A DNA stretch of 5,233 nt from Lachnospiraceae bacterium (GCA_017443685.1 JAFSYD010000177.1:1-5233); one strand, 5' to 3'; counted from the stretch's first letter, positions 1 through 5,233 are shown. The notes: generated by a model from the sequence alone, not told the origin. Translations and numbers: made by a program.

Positions 1-64
1 TCACCAACGGTGTCAAATATTTTTATGATTTTTTTGTAGATTTTGTTGCTTTTTTACAATCTGA

Positions 65-97
65 CCGCCCCTCTCCCACCAGCGGGACAAGGGGCGG
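65..97. terminator. GC-rich hairpin downstream of the minus-strand gene, possible weak terminator
   Basis: An 8-bp GC-rich arm at 65-72 (CCGCCCCT) pairs with 90-97 (AGGGGCGG). Inside it a second 4-bp arm (74-77 TCCC with 84-87 GGGA) closes a 6-base loop, with a small 1x2 internal bulge. It starts 33 bases past the stop codon of the minus-strand gene, where a terminator would be expected. No run of U follows the stem on either strand, because the T-rich stretch at 1-57 reads as A-rich in the minus transcript. It is therefore not a textbook intrinsic terminator and may be only a 3'-end stabilising structure. The rest of 1-129 shows no gene. Confidence 0.45.
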
Positions 98-129
98 CCG
101 TAAGAAAAATAAGTTATGAAGAGATAATC

Positions 130-1176
130 CTATAATTTAAAATCGATGCTTCCTCCGACATAGGTCTCGGCTTCGGTCATTACGGAGTCACTTCGCAACG
201 CAAAGTTACGATCCTCAAGCCTTTTGTACAGCTCTTCAACCGACGACGCGGAAACGATCTCGTAATCGTCCTTTACGGGCTTTTTCCCAAGGTCGTGCGT
301 TCTGCCGTACTCCTTTACCGCGCCGTGGATCTTCCTTGCGTGTTCGTGCGGGATCTTATCGTGTTCGCCTGCCCTTACGGTAATGCCCGGCCTGCCGTGC
401 TCCGGCGCCCCCGGCGCATGATCGGTGTGGCCCGGTCGCGGCGCCTCCGGTCCGTAGTCCGCATGCTTCGGGCGCGGTGCCTCAAGTCCGTGGTCTGCAT
501 GCTTCGGGCGCGGTGCCTCATCATGGTGCCGGTGGGCATGCTCCGGCCCGTGGTCGGCGCGTTTTTCGGCAAGCTTTTCCTCGGCGGCCTTCTTCGCTGC
601 TTTCTTCTCGGCTTCCTTCGCCTGCGCCTTCTTCGCCGCACGCTTCTCGGAAAGCTTCTTAACCATCGTCTCGTTGTTCTTCTGCGCCACCGCAAAGAAC
701 GAAGCCGTCCCGTCGTCATTGACCTGCATCCCGAAGCCCTTTATGCCCGGCACGCCGCCCATCTTGTCCGCCATCTGCGACAGCTGGCTCTTCGACTGTG
801 AAATGATCCCCTCGTATTTCTTACGATAGCTCTCGTCCGTCGCCATCCGCTCGAGCTTGTCCTCATCGATCAGGACGACGGGCTTATCCTTGCGCGCGTA
901 CTGCGCTGCGTTCTGCTTCGCATTAGCCACCTCATCCTTGCTCACCAGGATGAACTCCATATCGCCGTATTTACTTTTCAGCTGCTTGTAATACTCCGCC
1001 GCCTTATCGGAAAGCTGCGGATTGCCGACAGTCTTGCCGTAATCAGCCGTCTTCGCATCCCCGGTCTTCCCGGTCCCCTTCGCGCCGGATGCGCTCTTTG
1101 CCCCGGCCGCGCCGTTTGCGCCCGCCGCGCCGCCTGCCTGCTGCATCAGTGACTGCATCGCGTTTGTTACATCCAT
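130..1176 (-). CDS. DUF6033-like protein of unknown function with a His-rich 12-residue repeat segment
   Basis: Length is 348 residues. The frame stays open up to 1329, but the ATG at 1176 is chosen because a very strong Shine-Dalgarno (GGAGG, plus-strand 1185-1189) lies 8 bases upstream and because a promoter-like motif at 1235-1262 would start transcription inside the longer reading frame. There is no signal peptide or membrane segment, so it is predicted cytoplasmic. In order: residues 1-50 are low-complexity Ala/Gly/Ser/Lys; 51-165 are a compact alpha/beta region with motifs YGKTVGNPQLSDKAAEYY, MEFILVS, VVLIDEDKLERMA and GIKGFGMQVNDDGTASFFAV; 171-206 are a Lys/Ala/Glu-rich helix, likely coiled coil; 209-284 are rich in His, Pro and Arg with repeats EAPRPKHADHGL, EAPRPKHADYGP, EAPRPGHTDHAP (220-255); 300-348 are a conserved-looking tail ending VGGSIDFKL. 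From memory the core and tail resemble DUF6033 proteins of Lachnospiraceae; this family call is not verified. The His-rich segment could bind metal, which would suit the divergent metal-complex importer, but that is inference. No enzymatic motif is visible. Confidence 0.85.
   Translation of the reverse strand: MDVTNAMQSLMQQAGGAAGANGAAGAKSASGAKGTGKTGDAKTADYGKTVGNPQLSDKAAEYYKQLKSKYGDMEFILVSKDEVANAKQNAAQYARKDKPVVLIDEDKLERMATDESYRKKYEGIISQSKSQLSQMADKMGGVPGIKGFGMQVNDDGTASFFAVAQKNNETMVKKLSEKRAAKKAQAKEAEKKAAKKAAEEKLAEKRADHGPEHAHRHHDEAPRPKHADHGLEAPRPKHADYGPEAPRPGHTDHAPGAPEHGRPGITVRAGEHDKIPHEHARKIHGAVKEYGRTHDLGKKPVKDDYEIVSASSVEELYKRLEDRNFALRSDSVMTEAETYVGGSIDFKL
412..519 (-). repeat. Three 36-bp (12-residue) tandem repeats inside the His-rich segment
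   Basis: Residues 220-231, 232-243 and 244-255 of the minus-strand protein repeat the pattern E-A-P-R-P-K/G-H-A/T-D-H/Y-G/A-L/P. At DNA level 461-484 and 497-520 are identical over 24 bases, exactly 36 bases apart, and a third copy around 425-448 is diverged. The in-frame period and near-identity of two units suggest duplication by slippage, so copy number may vary between strains. Confidence 0.9.
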
Positions 1177-1184
1177 GTACCTTC

Positions 1185-1189
1185 CCTCC
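1185..1189 (-). promoter_or_regulatory. Strong ribosome binding site of the minus-strand gene
   Basis: In the minus direction a GGGAGGGAAGG stretch (plus 1180-1190) contains a perfect GGAGG 8 bases before the ATG at 1176. This decides the start against upstream in-frame methionines, up to 1329, that lack such a site. Confidence 0.85.
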
Positions 1190-1193
1190 CTTT

Positions 1194-1207
1194 GCAAATC
1201 CATTTGC
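1194..1207. promoter_or_regulatory. Palindrome GCAAAT-CC-ATTTGC, putative operator copy A
   Basis: This is a perfect 6-2-6 inverted repeat in the untranslated leader of the minus-strand gene, 4 bases upstream of its Shine-Dalgarno GGAGG and downstream of its predicted transcription start. Both half-sites are identical to those at 1360-1373, upstream of the transporter. A bound repressor could act here as a roadblock. In RNA the same bases could form a small GCAAA/TTTGC hairpin beside the ribosome site. The regulator is unknown. Confidence 0.6.
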
Positions 1208-1234
1208 TTTTTTGAATAAACTACTCCGTTTTCT

Positions 1235-1262
1235 ATATCGGCATCCATCGGTAAAAATATTA
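1235..1262 (-). promoter_or_regulatory. Sigma-28/sigma-D-like promoter for the minus-strand gene
   Basis: In the minus direction GCCGATAT (plus 1235-1242) matches the consensus -10 of flagellar/motility sigma factors (TAAA-N15-GCCGATAT). TAAT (plus 1259-1262) stands 16 bases upstream, one mismatch and one base from the ideal. Transcription would start near 1228, giving a leader of about 50 bases before the ATG at 1176. A weaker housekeeping alternative is a TAATAT -10 at 1257-1262 with a poor -35. That the gene belongs to a motility regulon is inference from this motif only. Confidence 0.5.
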
Positions 1263-1274
1263 GAAGGAATGTCG

Positions 1275-1300
1275 CCAAACAAACACAAGTGTTTGCTTGG
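1275..1300. promoter_or_regulatory. 26-bp imperfect palindrome in the divergent intergenic region
   Basis: The arms CAAACAC (1280-1286) and GTGTTTG (1289-1295) are perfectly complementary around a central AA. After one mismatch they extend with CCAA (1275-1278) and TTGG (1297-1300). The right arm overlaps a possible -35 (TTGCTT, 1293-1298). No T-run follows on either strand, so an operator is more likely than a terminator. The binding protein is not recognised. Confidence 0.5.
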
Positions 1301-1321
1301 CTCGTGCTTTCGTGGTATAAC
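1293..1321 (+). promoter_or_regulatory. Possible distal promoter towards the transporter genes
   Basis: TTGCTT (1293-1298), a 17-base spacer and TATAAC (1316-1321) preceded by an extended TG (1313-1314) form a reasonable housekeeping promoter. It is enclosed by two palindromes: the -35 lies in the one at 1275-1300 and the -10 overlaps the one at 1318-1340. It would give a leader of about 110 bases before the lipoprotein gene. Confidence 0.4.
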
Positions 1322-1340
1322 AGGCGCAAAGCGCCTGTTA
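1318..1340. promoter_or_regulatory. Perfect 10-bp inverted repeat with AAA loop
   Basis: TAACAGGCGC (1318-1327) and GCGCCTGTTA (1331-1340) are exact complements around AAA. As RNA this would be a stable hairpin, but neither strand has a following U-tract, so a terminator role is doubtful. It may be an operator, or a structured element in the leader of a transcript starting at the distal promoter. Confidence 0.55.
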
Positions 1341-1355
1341 TCGCATACGGTCGTC

Positions 1356-1377
1356 AAATGCAAATAAATTTGCATTT
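1356..1377. promoter_or_regulatory. Palindrome with core GCAAAT-AA-ATTTGC, putative operator copy B
   Basis: The 9-base arms AAATGCAAA (1356-1364) and TTTGCATTT (1369-1377) are perfect complements around a 4-base centre. The core 1360-1373 has the same 6-2-6 half-sites as 1194-1207 and differs only in the two central bases (AA against CC). It covers the likely -35 of the transporter promoter, the classical position for a repressor. The regulator may respond to iron, heme or another metal, but the sequence is not a Fur, PerR or Zur box that I recognise. Confidence 0.65.
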
Positions 1378-1400
1378 TCCTCGTCGTTTTGTGGTATACT
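1370..1400 (+). promoter_or_regulatory. Proximal promoter of the transporter operon (extended -10)
   Basis: TGGTATACT (1392-1400) is a good extended -10 element. The only -35-like hexamer is TTGCAT at 1370-1375, with a long 19-base spacer; an extended -10 tolerates a poor -35. The start would fall near 1407, about 30 bases before the ATG at 1438. A perfect TATAAT also occurs at 1412-1417 with a weak TTGTGG at 1389-1394, but it would leave only a very short leader, so it ranks second. Confidence 0.5.
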
Positions 1401-1424
1401 GACATCTGTCGTATAATGTGTGCC

Positions 1425-1429
1425 GGGAG
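1425..1429 (+). promoter_or_regulatory. Ribosome binding site of the lipoprotein gene
   Basis: GGGAG lies 8 bases before the ATG at 1438. This favours that start over the in-frame GTG at 1420, which lies upstream of the site, and over the later ATG codons at 1453 and 1462. Confidence 0.7.
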
Positions 1430-1437
1430 ATGACAAG

Positions 1438-3210
1438 ATGAGAAACGGACGGATGACGAAAATGTTGGGATGCTTGTTTTTAGCGGCATCTTTCTTTTTT
1501 TCCGGCTGCGGAGCGGCAAACAGCCCCTCGAACGGCGCGGAAACCGTTTTATCCGACGGCGAATATGAGCTTACGGTCTCTATGACCGGCGGCTCGGGGC
1601 GGGCCTCTGTCACATCCCCCGCAAAGGTTGTGGTAACGGACGGCGACGCGACGGCGACGATCGAATGGGGCAGCCCGCACTACGATTACATGATCATCGA
1701 CGGTACAAAATATTTCCCGGTAAATGCGCAAGGGAATTCCGTATTTGAGATTCCGGTACCGGCATTTGACGACCCTTTTGCCGTGATCGCGGATACCACA
1801 GCCATGAGCGCCCCGCACGAGATCAGCTATGAGCTTACCATTAAAAGCCCAACTACGGCAACAGGAAGCGGTCGCGCGGCGAAAACAACGGGTGACGGTT
1901 CATCATCGGATGCCGTATCCGGTAATTCATCCACGGAACCGAAGGACGTCAGTTCTCCGGCAAACACAGCGGACGGTAATTCTTCCGCCGAAGCAACAGA
2001 CAGCAGCTCTTTGGCATCGTCCGCAAGCAACGATCCCTCCGCAAAAAAAGCGAAAAAGGACGGAAGCGCCCCTGTCGCAGGCGCGCCCGTGATCGAAGGG
2101 CTTGTCTTCGAAGAAGAGCTTCCGCTTTCCTATGCCAAAGAATTTCACATTTGCCGTTACGAGGGCGGATATTCGTTGATCGTCACAGGAGAAGACAAGT
2201 ATCTGCTGCTGCCGGAGAAAAAAGTTTCCGCAAGCTCCGATGACAGAAAAAAAGCCCCGGACATCAGTGAAAAGAAATCTGTTTCCTTTGATACAAAGAA
2301 GCTCCCATCCGACATCGTCGCTCTGCAGCGCCCCCTGCAAAACGTGTATCTCGCTGCCACCGCCGCGATGTCCCTGATCGATTCCGTGAACGCGACAGAC
2401 GCGATCTCCTTTTCCTCCATCCGCGAAAACGACTGGCATATTCCCGGTGCAAAAAAAGCGATGGCAGAGGGCAAGATCATTTTTGCCGGTAAATACAGCG
2501 CACCGGATTATGAAACGCTTGTAGCGGCGGGTTGCCCCCTTGCGATCGAATCAACCATGATCCTGCATTCACCGCAGGTGCAGGAAAAACTGGAAGGGCT
2601 CGGCCTGCCGGTGTTCATTGACCGTTCGAGCTATGAAAGCGATCCGCTCGGCCGCGCGGAATGGGCGCTTTTGTATGGCGAGCTGTTTGGAAAAGAAGCG
2701 GAGGCAAAAGCATTTTTTACGGCACAGGAGCAAAAGGTTAACGAAGTAACAAAAGCAGCCGGCGAAAAGAAAAATTGCCCGACCGTGGCTTTTTTCTATA
2801 TCAACAGCAGCGGGAATGTTATTGTAAGAAAAACCGACGACTACATCCCGAAGATGATCGAACAGGCAGGGGGGCGCTACATTTTTGAGAATCTTGCCAA
2901 TCCGAATCCCGACAGCAGGAGCGGTTCGGTAACGATCACAAAGGAAGAGTTCTATACGGCTGCAAGGAATGCGGATTATCTGATCTATAACGCGTCGATT
3001 GAAGCGACACCTGCCGATGTGACGGCTTTAGTAAAGGAAAACGCCCTGCTTTCAGACTTCGACGCGGTCAGATCCGGCAATGTTTTCGTGATCGACAGCG
3101 ACCTCTATCAGGCGACGGGTGCGGCAGCCGATATCATCGGGGAGCTGCAGGAAATGATGCGCGGCGGGGACAGCGCGGATATGCGATACATAAAAAAACT
3201 CCCGAAATAA
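1438..3210 (+). CDS. Lipoprotein solute-binding protein of an iron/heme/cobalamin-type ABC importer, with N-terminal NEAT-like domain
   Basis: The protein has 590 residues, far longer than the usual 300-400 for this binding-protein class because of an extra N-terminal domain. A lipoprotein signal peptide runs to a lipobox FSGC with Cys24 as the lipid-anchored residue. Residues 38-135 form a beta-rich module (DGEYELTV, SPAKVVVTDG, SPHYDYMIIDGTKYFPV, HEISYELTI) whose strand order resembles NEAT heme-binding domains; this is similarity by eye. Residues 137-214 are a Ser/Thr/Ala-rich linker that probably spans the cell wall. Residues 215-590 are a periplasmic-binding-protein fold of the FepB/BtuF type (Peripla_BP_2), with motifs GKYSAPDYE (351-359), IESTMI (370-375), RSSYESDPLGRAEW (396-409), VAFFYI and a C-terminal DFDAVRSGNVFVID. 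A Lys/Ser-rich insert (about 258-288) interrupts its first part. It should capture the ligand outside the cell and hand it to the permease downstream. The ligand may be heme, an iron-siderophore or a corrinoid; the NEAT-like module favours heme. Confidence 0.88.
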   Translation: MRNGRMTKMLGCLFLAASFFFSGCGAANSPSNGAETVLSDGEYELTVSMTGGSGRASVTSPAKVVVTDGDATATIEWGSPHYDYMIIDGTKYFPVNAQGNSVFEIPVPAFDDPFAVIADTTAMSAPHEISYELTIKSPTTATGSGRAAKTTGDGSSSDAVSGNSSTEPKDVSSPANTADGNSSAEATDSSSLASSASNDPSAKKAKKDGSAPVAGAPVIEGLVFEEELPLSYAKEFHICRYEGGYSLIVTGEDKYLLLPEKKVSASSDDRKKAPDISEKKSVSFDTKKLPSDIVALQRPLQNVYLAATAAMSLIDSVNATDAISFSSIRENDWHIPGAKKAMAEGKIIFAGKYSAPDYETLVAAGCPLAIESTMILHSPQVQEKLEGLGLPVFIDRSSYESDPLGRAEWALLYGELFGKEAEAKAFFTAQEQKVNEVTKAAGEKKNCPTVAFFYINSSGNVIVRKTDDYIPKMIEQAGGRYIFENLANPNPDSRSGSVTITKEEFYTAARNADYLIYNASIEATPADVTALVKENALLSDFDAVRSGNVFVIDSDLYQATGAAADIIGELQEMMRGGDSADMRYIKKLPK

Positions 3211-3326
3211 GACTGATGAGGCAGCGCCGTCCGAACGATACGCATTCCGCGCGCCGTCAAAGACCAAAAAACGGATGTGAAACGCAAAGTACGTACACCA
3301 CAAAAAAAGCCTGTGAGAATCATTAC

Positions 3327-3332
3327 AAGGAG
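3327..3332 (+). promoter_or_regulatory. Ribosome binding site of the permease gene
   Basis: AAGGAG lies 5 bases before the ATG at 3338. The 127-base gap from the lipoprotein stop shows no intrinsic terminator and no convincing promoter, so read-through from the lipoprotein gene is likely. Confidence 0.75.
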
Positions 3333-3337
3333 CCTTC

Positions 3338-4363
3338 ATGTATCAGGAGATAAAGAAAAAAGCATACCGCCGATACGCCTTCGTTTTTGCAGGGCTTCTT
3401 TTCGTGCTGCTGTTACTTGCGATCCTTTCGCTTTGTACCGGAAGCTTCGGAATGACGCCGCCTGAGGTGTGGCGCACACTTTCGGGGAACGGGGCGGACG
3501 AAACAGCGGAAGCGGTTCTTTTTAAGATCCGTCTGCCCCGGCTGCTGCTCGCCATCCTCCTTGGGGGAGCACTGTCCGTGTCGGGCTGGCTGCTGCAGAC
3601 TTTTTTTGACAATCCGTTAGCCGGGCCGTATGTGCTCGGGATTTCCTCCGGCGCAAAGATGGCGGTATCCGTCGTTATGGTATTTTTCCTCGGTCATTTC
3701 GCGCGAATATCCTCCTTTGCTTTGATCCTTGCGGCATTTGCAGGCTCGATGTTGTCCACGCTTTTTATCCTTGCGGTCGCGCGCCGCACGGAACATATGG
3801 CGGCTCTGCTTGTCGCAGGCATAATGGTCGGCTACATCTGCTCCGCAATATCGGATTTCGTCATCACCTTCGCGGAGGAAGCAGATATCGTCAATCTTCA
3901 CGGCTGGTCACGGGGAAGCTTCGCGTCGGCAAACATGGAAAGCGTGGCGTGGTCATTCGCGATGGTGCTGTCCGCAATGGCGTTTCTCGTATTTCTGACA
4001 AAACCGATCGGCGCACTTCGCATGGGCGAGGCTTACGCGAAAAGTCTCGGCGTCAGTATCCGGGCACTCCGCACGGCGCTCATCCTTCTTTCGGGACTGC
4101 TTTCGGCAACAGTGACCGCCTTTGCCGGACCTGTGTCGTTCGTCGGGATCGCGGTCCCCATCCTGATGCGGCGTTTTCTTTTGACAACAGAGCCGAAAGC
4201 ACTTCTGCCAGGCTGCTTTCTCGGCGGCGCGTTATTCTGTGTCGGATGCGATCTGATCGCCCGGACGGCGCTGGCTCCGACGGAGCTTCTGCTTTCCACA
4301 GTGACGGCATTGTTCGGCGCGCCGGTCGTGATCGCGGCATTGTTCGCGAAACGAACGAAGTGA
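3338..4363 (+). CDS. FecCD-family ABC importer permease (iron-siderophore/heme/cobalamin class)
   Basis: At 341 residues it has the normal length for BtuC/FhuB/FepD-type permeases, which form homodimers with about ten membrane helices per subunit. The first hydrophobic helix is at about 14-34 after a Lys/Arg-rich cytoplasmic start. Family signatures appear in order: RLPRLLLAILLGGALSVSGW (65-84), NPLAGPYVLGISSGA (92-106), GWSRGSF (189-195), GEAYAKSLGVS (230-240; the region that contacts the ATPase), GPVSFVGIAVP (264-274), D305LIAR and PTELLLSTVTALFGAP (314-329). One oddity is Ile275 where the family usually has His in the FVGLxVPHxxR motif. The gene follows the binding protein by 127 bases and precedes the ATPase by 34 bases. 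With one permease gene only, a homodimeric channel is expected. Assignment to the family is firm; the substrate is not determined. Confidence 0.95.
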   Translation: MYQEIKKKAYRRYAFVFAGLLFVLLLLAILSLCTGSFGMTPPEVWRTLSGNGADETAEAVLFKIRLPRLLLAILLGGALSVSGWLLQTFFDNPLAGPYVLGISSGAKMAVSVVMVFFLGHFARISSFALILAAFAGSMLSTLFILAVARRTEHMAALLVAGIMVGYICSAISDFVITFAEEADIVNLHGWSRGSFASANMESVAWSFAMVLSAMAFLVFLTKPIGALRMGEAYAKSLGVSIRALRTALILLSGLLSATVTAFAGPVSFVGIAVPILMRRFLLTTEPKALLPGCFLGGALFCVGCDLIARTALAPTELLLSTVTALFGAPVVIAALFAKRTK

Positions 4364-4385
4364 ACGATTGCCAACAAAAAATTGC

Positions 4386-4389
4386 AGGA
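4386..4389 (+). promoter_or_regulatory. Ribosome binding site of the ATPase gene
   Basis: AGGA lies 8 bases before the ATG at 4398. It supports that start over the in-frame TTG at 4368, which has no clear site upstream. Confidence 0.65.
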
Positions 4390-4397
4390 AAATATCA

Positions 4398-5186
4398 ATG
4401 AAACAAAAAGATAGCAACGATAAAATAAAACCGCATGATCCATTGTTGACGATATCCGATCTGTCTGTCGGATACACAAAAACCATCGTCGCAGAAAAAA
4501 TCAGTCTATCCGTCACGCGCGGGGAAATCTTAGTCCTCATCGGCCCCAACGGAGCCGGAAAATCCACGGTATTAAAAACGATCGCCGGCCTGCTTGATCC
4601 GGTTTCGGGCGAGATCATTTTTGACGGAAAAAAGCTGTCCGCATATGCGGGAACGGAGCGTGCGCGAAAACTGGCTGCCCTTTTCCCCGACGGGGCAAGA
4701 GCACCGCATATGACATGCTATGAGCTTGTCGCTGCCGGGCGGCATCCGTTCACCGGGCAGTTCAACCGGCTGACACAAGCGGACGAAAGGATCATTGAGG
4801 AAGCGTTCCTCTTCGTCGGTGCCGAAACGCTCGGTGCACGGATGTTCGACGAGCTTTCGGACGGACAGAAGCAGCGGGTACGGATCGCGCGGACGATCGC
4901 CCAAAGCCCTGAGCTTGTGATTCTCGACGAGCCGACGGCTTTTTTGGACATCCGGTATAAGCTTGAAATCCTGTCCGTCTTAAAGCGCCTGTCGCAGGAA
5001 CGAAGGACAACGATCCTTATGTCCCTTCACGACGTGGATCTGACAAAACGCATCGCCGATCAGGTGCTTACGATAAGCGCGGACCATGTATGGGAATGCG
5101 GCGCCGCGGAGGCTGTTTTAACAGAACAAAAAATGCGCCGTCTATTTGGAATGTCAGATGAGATGGAGTATCATTTTTTTAAGTAA
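4398..5186 (+). CDS. ABC importer ATP-binding protein (FecE/BtuD/FhuC-type)
   Basis: The product has 262 residues, the normal size for the energising subunit of this importer class. Visible motifs: Walker A GPNGAGKST (49-57), signature LSDGQKQRV (153-161, the SDGQ variant of SGGQ), Walker B LVILDEPT (173-180) with catalytic Glu178, D-loop FLD (182-184) and switch His211 (SLHDVDL). The Q-loop, usually ending in a Gln after the strand at about 92-97, reads LAALFPDGARAPHMT, with Asp98 in the expected Gln place. From memory some clostridial relatives also lack this Gln, so it is probably a clade trait rather than decay. The motif CYELVAAGRHPFTG (107-120) contacts the permease in homologues. The protein should sit on the cytoplasmic face of the permease encoded 34 bases upstream and power uptake. 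The C-terminus ends YHFFK without an extra domain. Function is confident; the substrate is unknown. Confidence 0.95.
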   Translation: MKQKDSNDKIKPHDPLLTISDLSVGYTKTIVAEKISLSVTRGEILVLIGPNGAGKSTVLKTIAGLLDPVSGEIIFDGKKLSAYAGTERARKLAALFPDGARAPHMTCYELVAAGRHPFTGQFNRLTQADERIIEEAFLFVGAETLGARMFDELSDGQKQRVRIARTIAQSPELVILDEPTAFLDIRYKLEILSVLKRLSQERRTTILMSLHDVDLTKRIADQVLTISADHVWECGAAEAVLTEQKMRRLFGMSDEMEYHFFK

Positions 5187-5233
5187 AAAAGAACCCGTAA
5201 CAGATCCTTTATTTGTCCGTCACTAAATCCGGA
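5187..5233. other. 3' flank of the transporter operon, no feature seen
   Basis: The 47 bases after the ATPase stop contain no coding start with a ribosome site, no hairpin and no T-run that would end the transcript. The operon may continue beyond the window or terminate just outside it. Confidence 0.6.

Noticed and set aside
375..719. Arg-rich open frame on the minus strand overlapping the DUF6033-like gene, and plus-strand frames at 295-801 and 477-662
   Set aside because: These are shadow frames of the GC-rich, repeat-bearing gene. They have no convincing ribosome sites and extremely biased composition.
1177..1329. 51-residue N-terminal extension of the minus-strand gene
   Set aside because: It lacks a ribosome site, spans the promoter-like motif and a palindrome, and the internal ATG at 1176 has a near-perfect GGAGG.
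1420..1437. GTG start for the lipoprotein gene
   Set aside because: The best Shine-Dalgarno (GGGAG 1425-1429) lies downstream of it and fits the ATG at 1438, which begins a proper lipoprotein signal peptide.
1927..2439. Long minus-strand open frame inside the lipoprotein gene
   Set aside because: It is antisense to a clearly coding region with recognisable domains, has no ribosome site and resembles nothing known.
3212..3245. CTGATGAG followed by a short stem and GAA, resembling a hammerhead ribozyme core
   Set aside because: Four extra bases stand between stem II and GAA, the required GAAA is GAAC, and no matching stem III/cleavage site is found. It is likely chance.
4368..4397. TTG start for the ATPase gene
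   Set aside because: There is no clear ribosome site. The ATG at 4398 has AGGA 8 bases upstream and gives the usual family length.

Overview
The window looks like a piece of a Gram-positive, Clostridia-type (probably Lachnospiraceae) chromosome of about 50% GC. The taxon is inferred from three things: strong GGAGG-type ribosome binding sites, a lipoprotein-anchored solute-binding protein with no outer-membrane receptor nearby, and proteins resembling Lachnospiraceae families as I remember them. No database search was possible.

Layout. Positions 1-129 hold no gene, only a T-rich stretch and a GC-rich hairpin (65-97). A minus-strand gene (130-1176) encodes a 348-residue protein that I place tentatively in the DUF6033 group. 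It has an Ala/Gly-rich N-terminus, a conserved alpha/beta core, a Lys/Ala helix and a His-rich segment built on 12-residue repeats. A 261-bp divergent intergenic region follows (1177-1437), unusually dense in palindromes and promoter-like motifs. Then comes a plus-strand, apparently co-directional transporter set: a lipoprotein with an N-terminal NEAT-like domain joined to a type-III periplasmic-binding-protein domain (1438-3210), a FecCD-type permease (3338-4363) and its ATPase (4398-5186). The last 47 bases show neither a gene nor a clear terminator.

How the parts fit. The three plus-strand genes make up a complete ABC importer of the iron-siderophore/heme/cobalamin class: lipoprotein receptor, membrane channel (presumably a homodimer) and cytoplasmic ATPase. 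The NEAT-like domain points towards heme or another metal-tetrapyrrole or iron complex, but the substrate cannot be fixed from sequence.

The most notable observation is regulatory. The same palindrome, GCAAAT-NN-ATTTGC, occurs twice and only in the intergenic region. One copy lies in the leader of the minus-strand gene just upstream of its Shine-Dalgarno sequence, and the other covers the -35 region of the transporter promoter. This suggests one regulator controls both divergent units and ties the His-rich protein to the importer. The minus-strand gene also has a good match to a sigma-28/sigma-D (motility-type) promoter.
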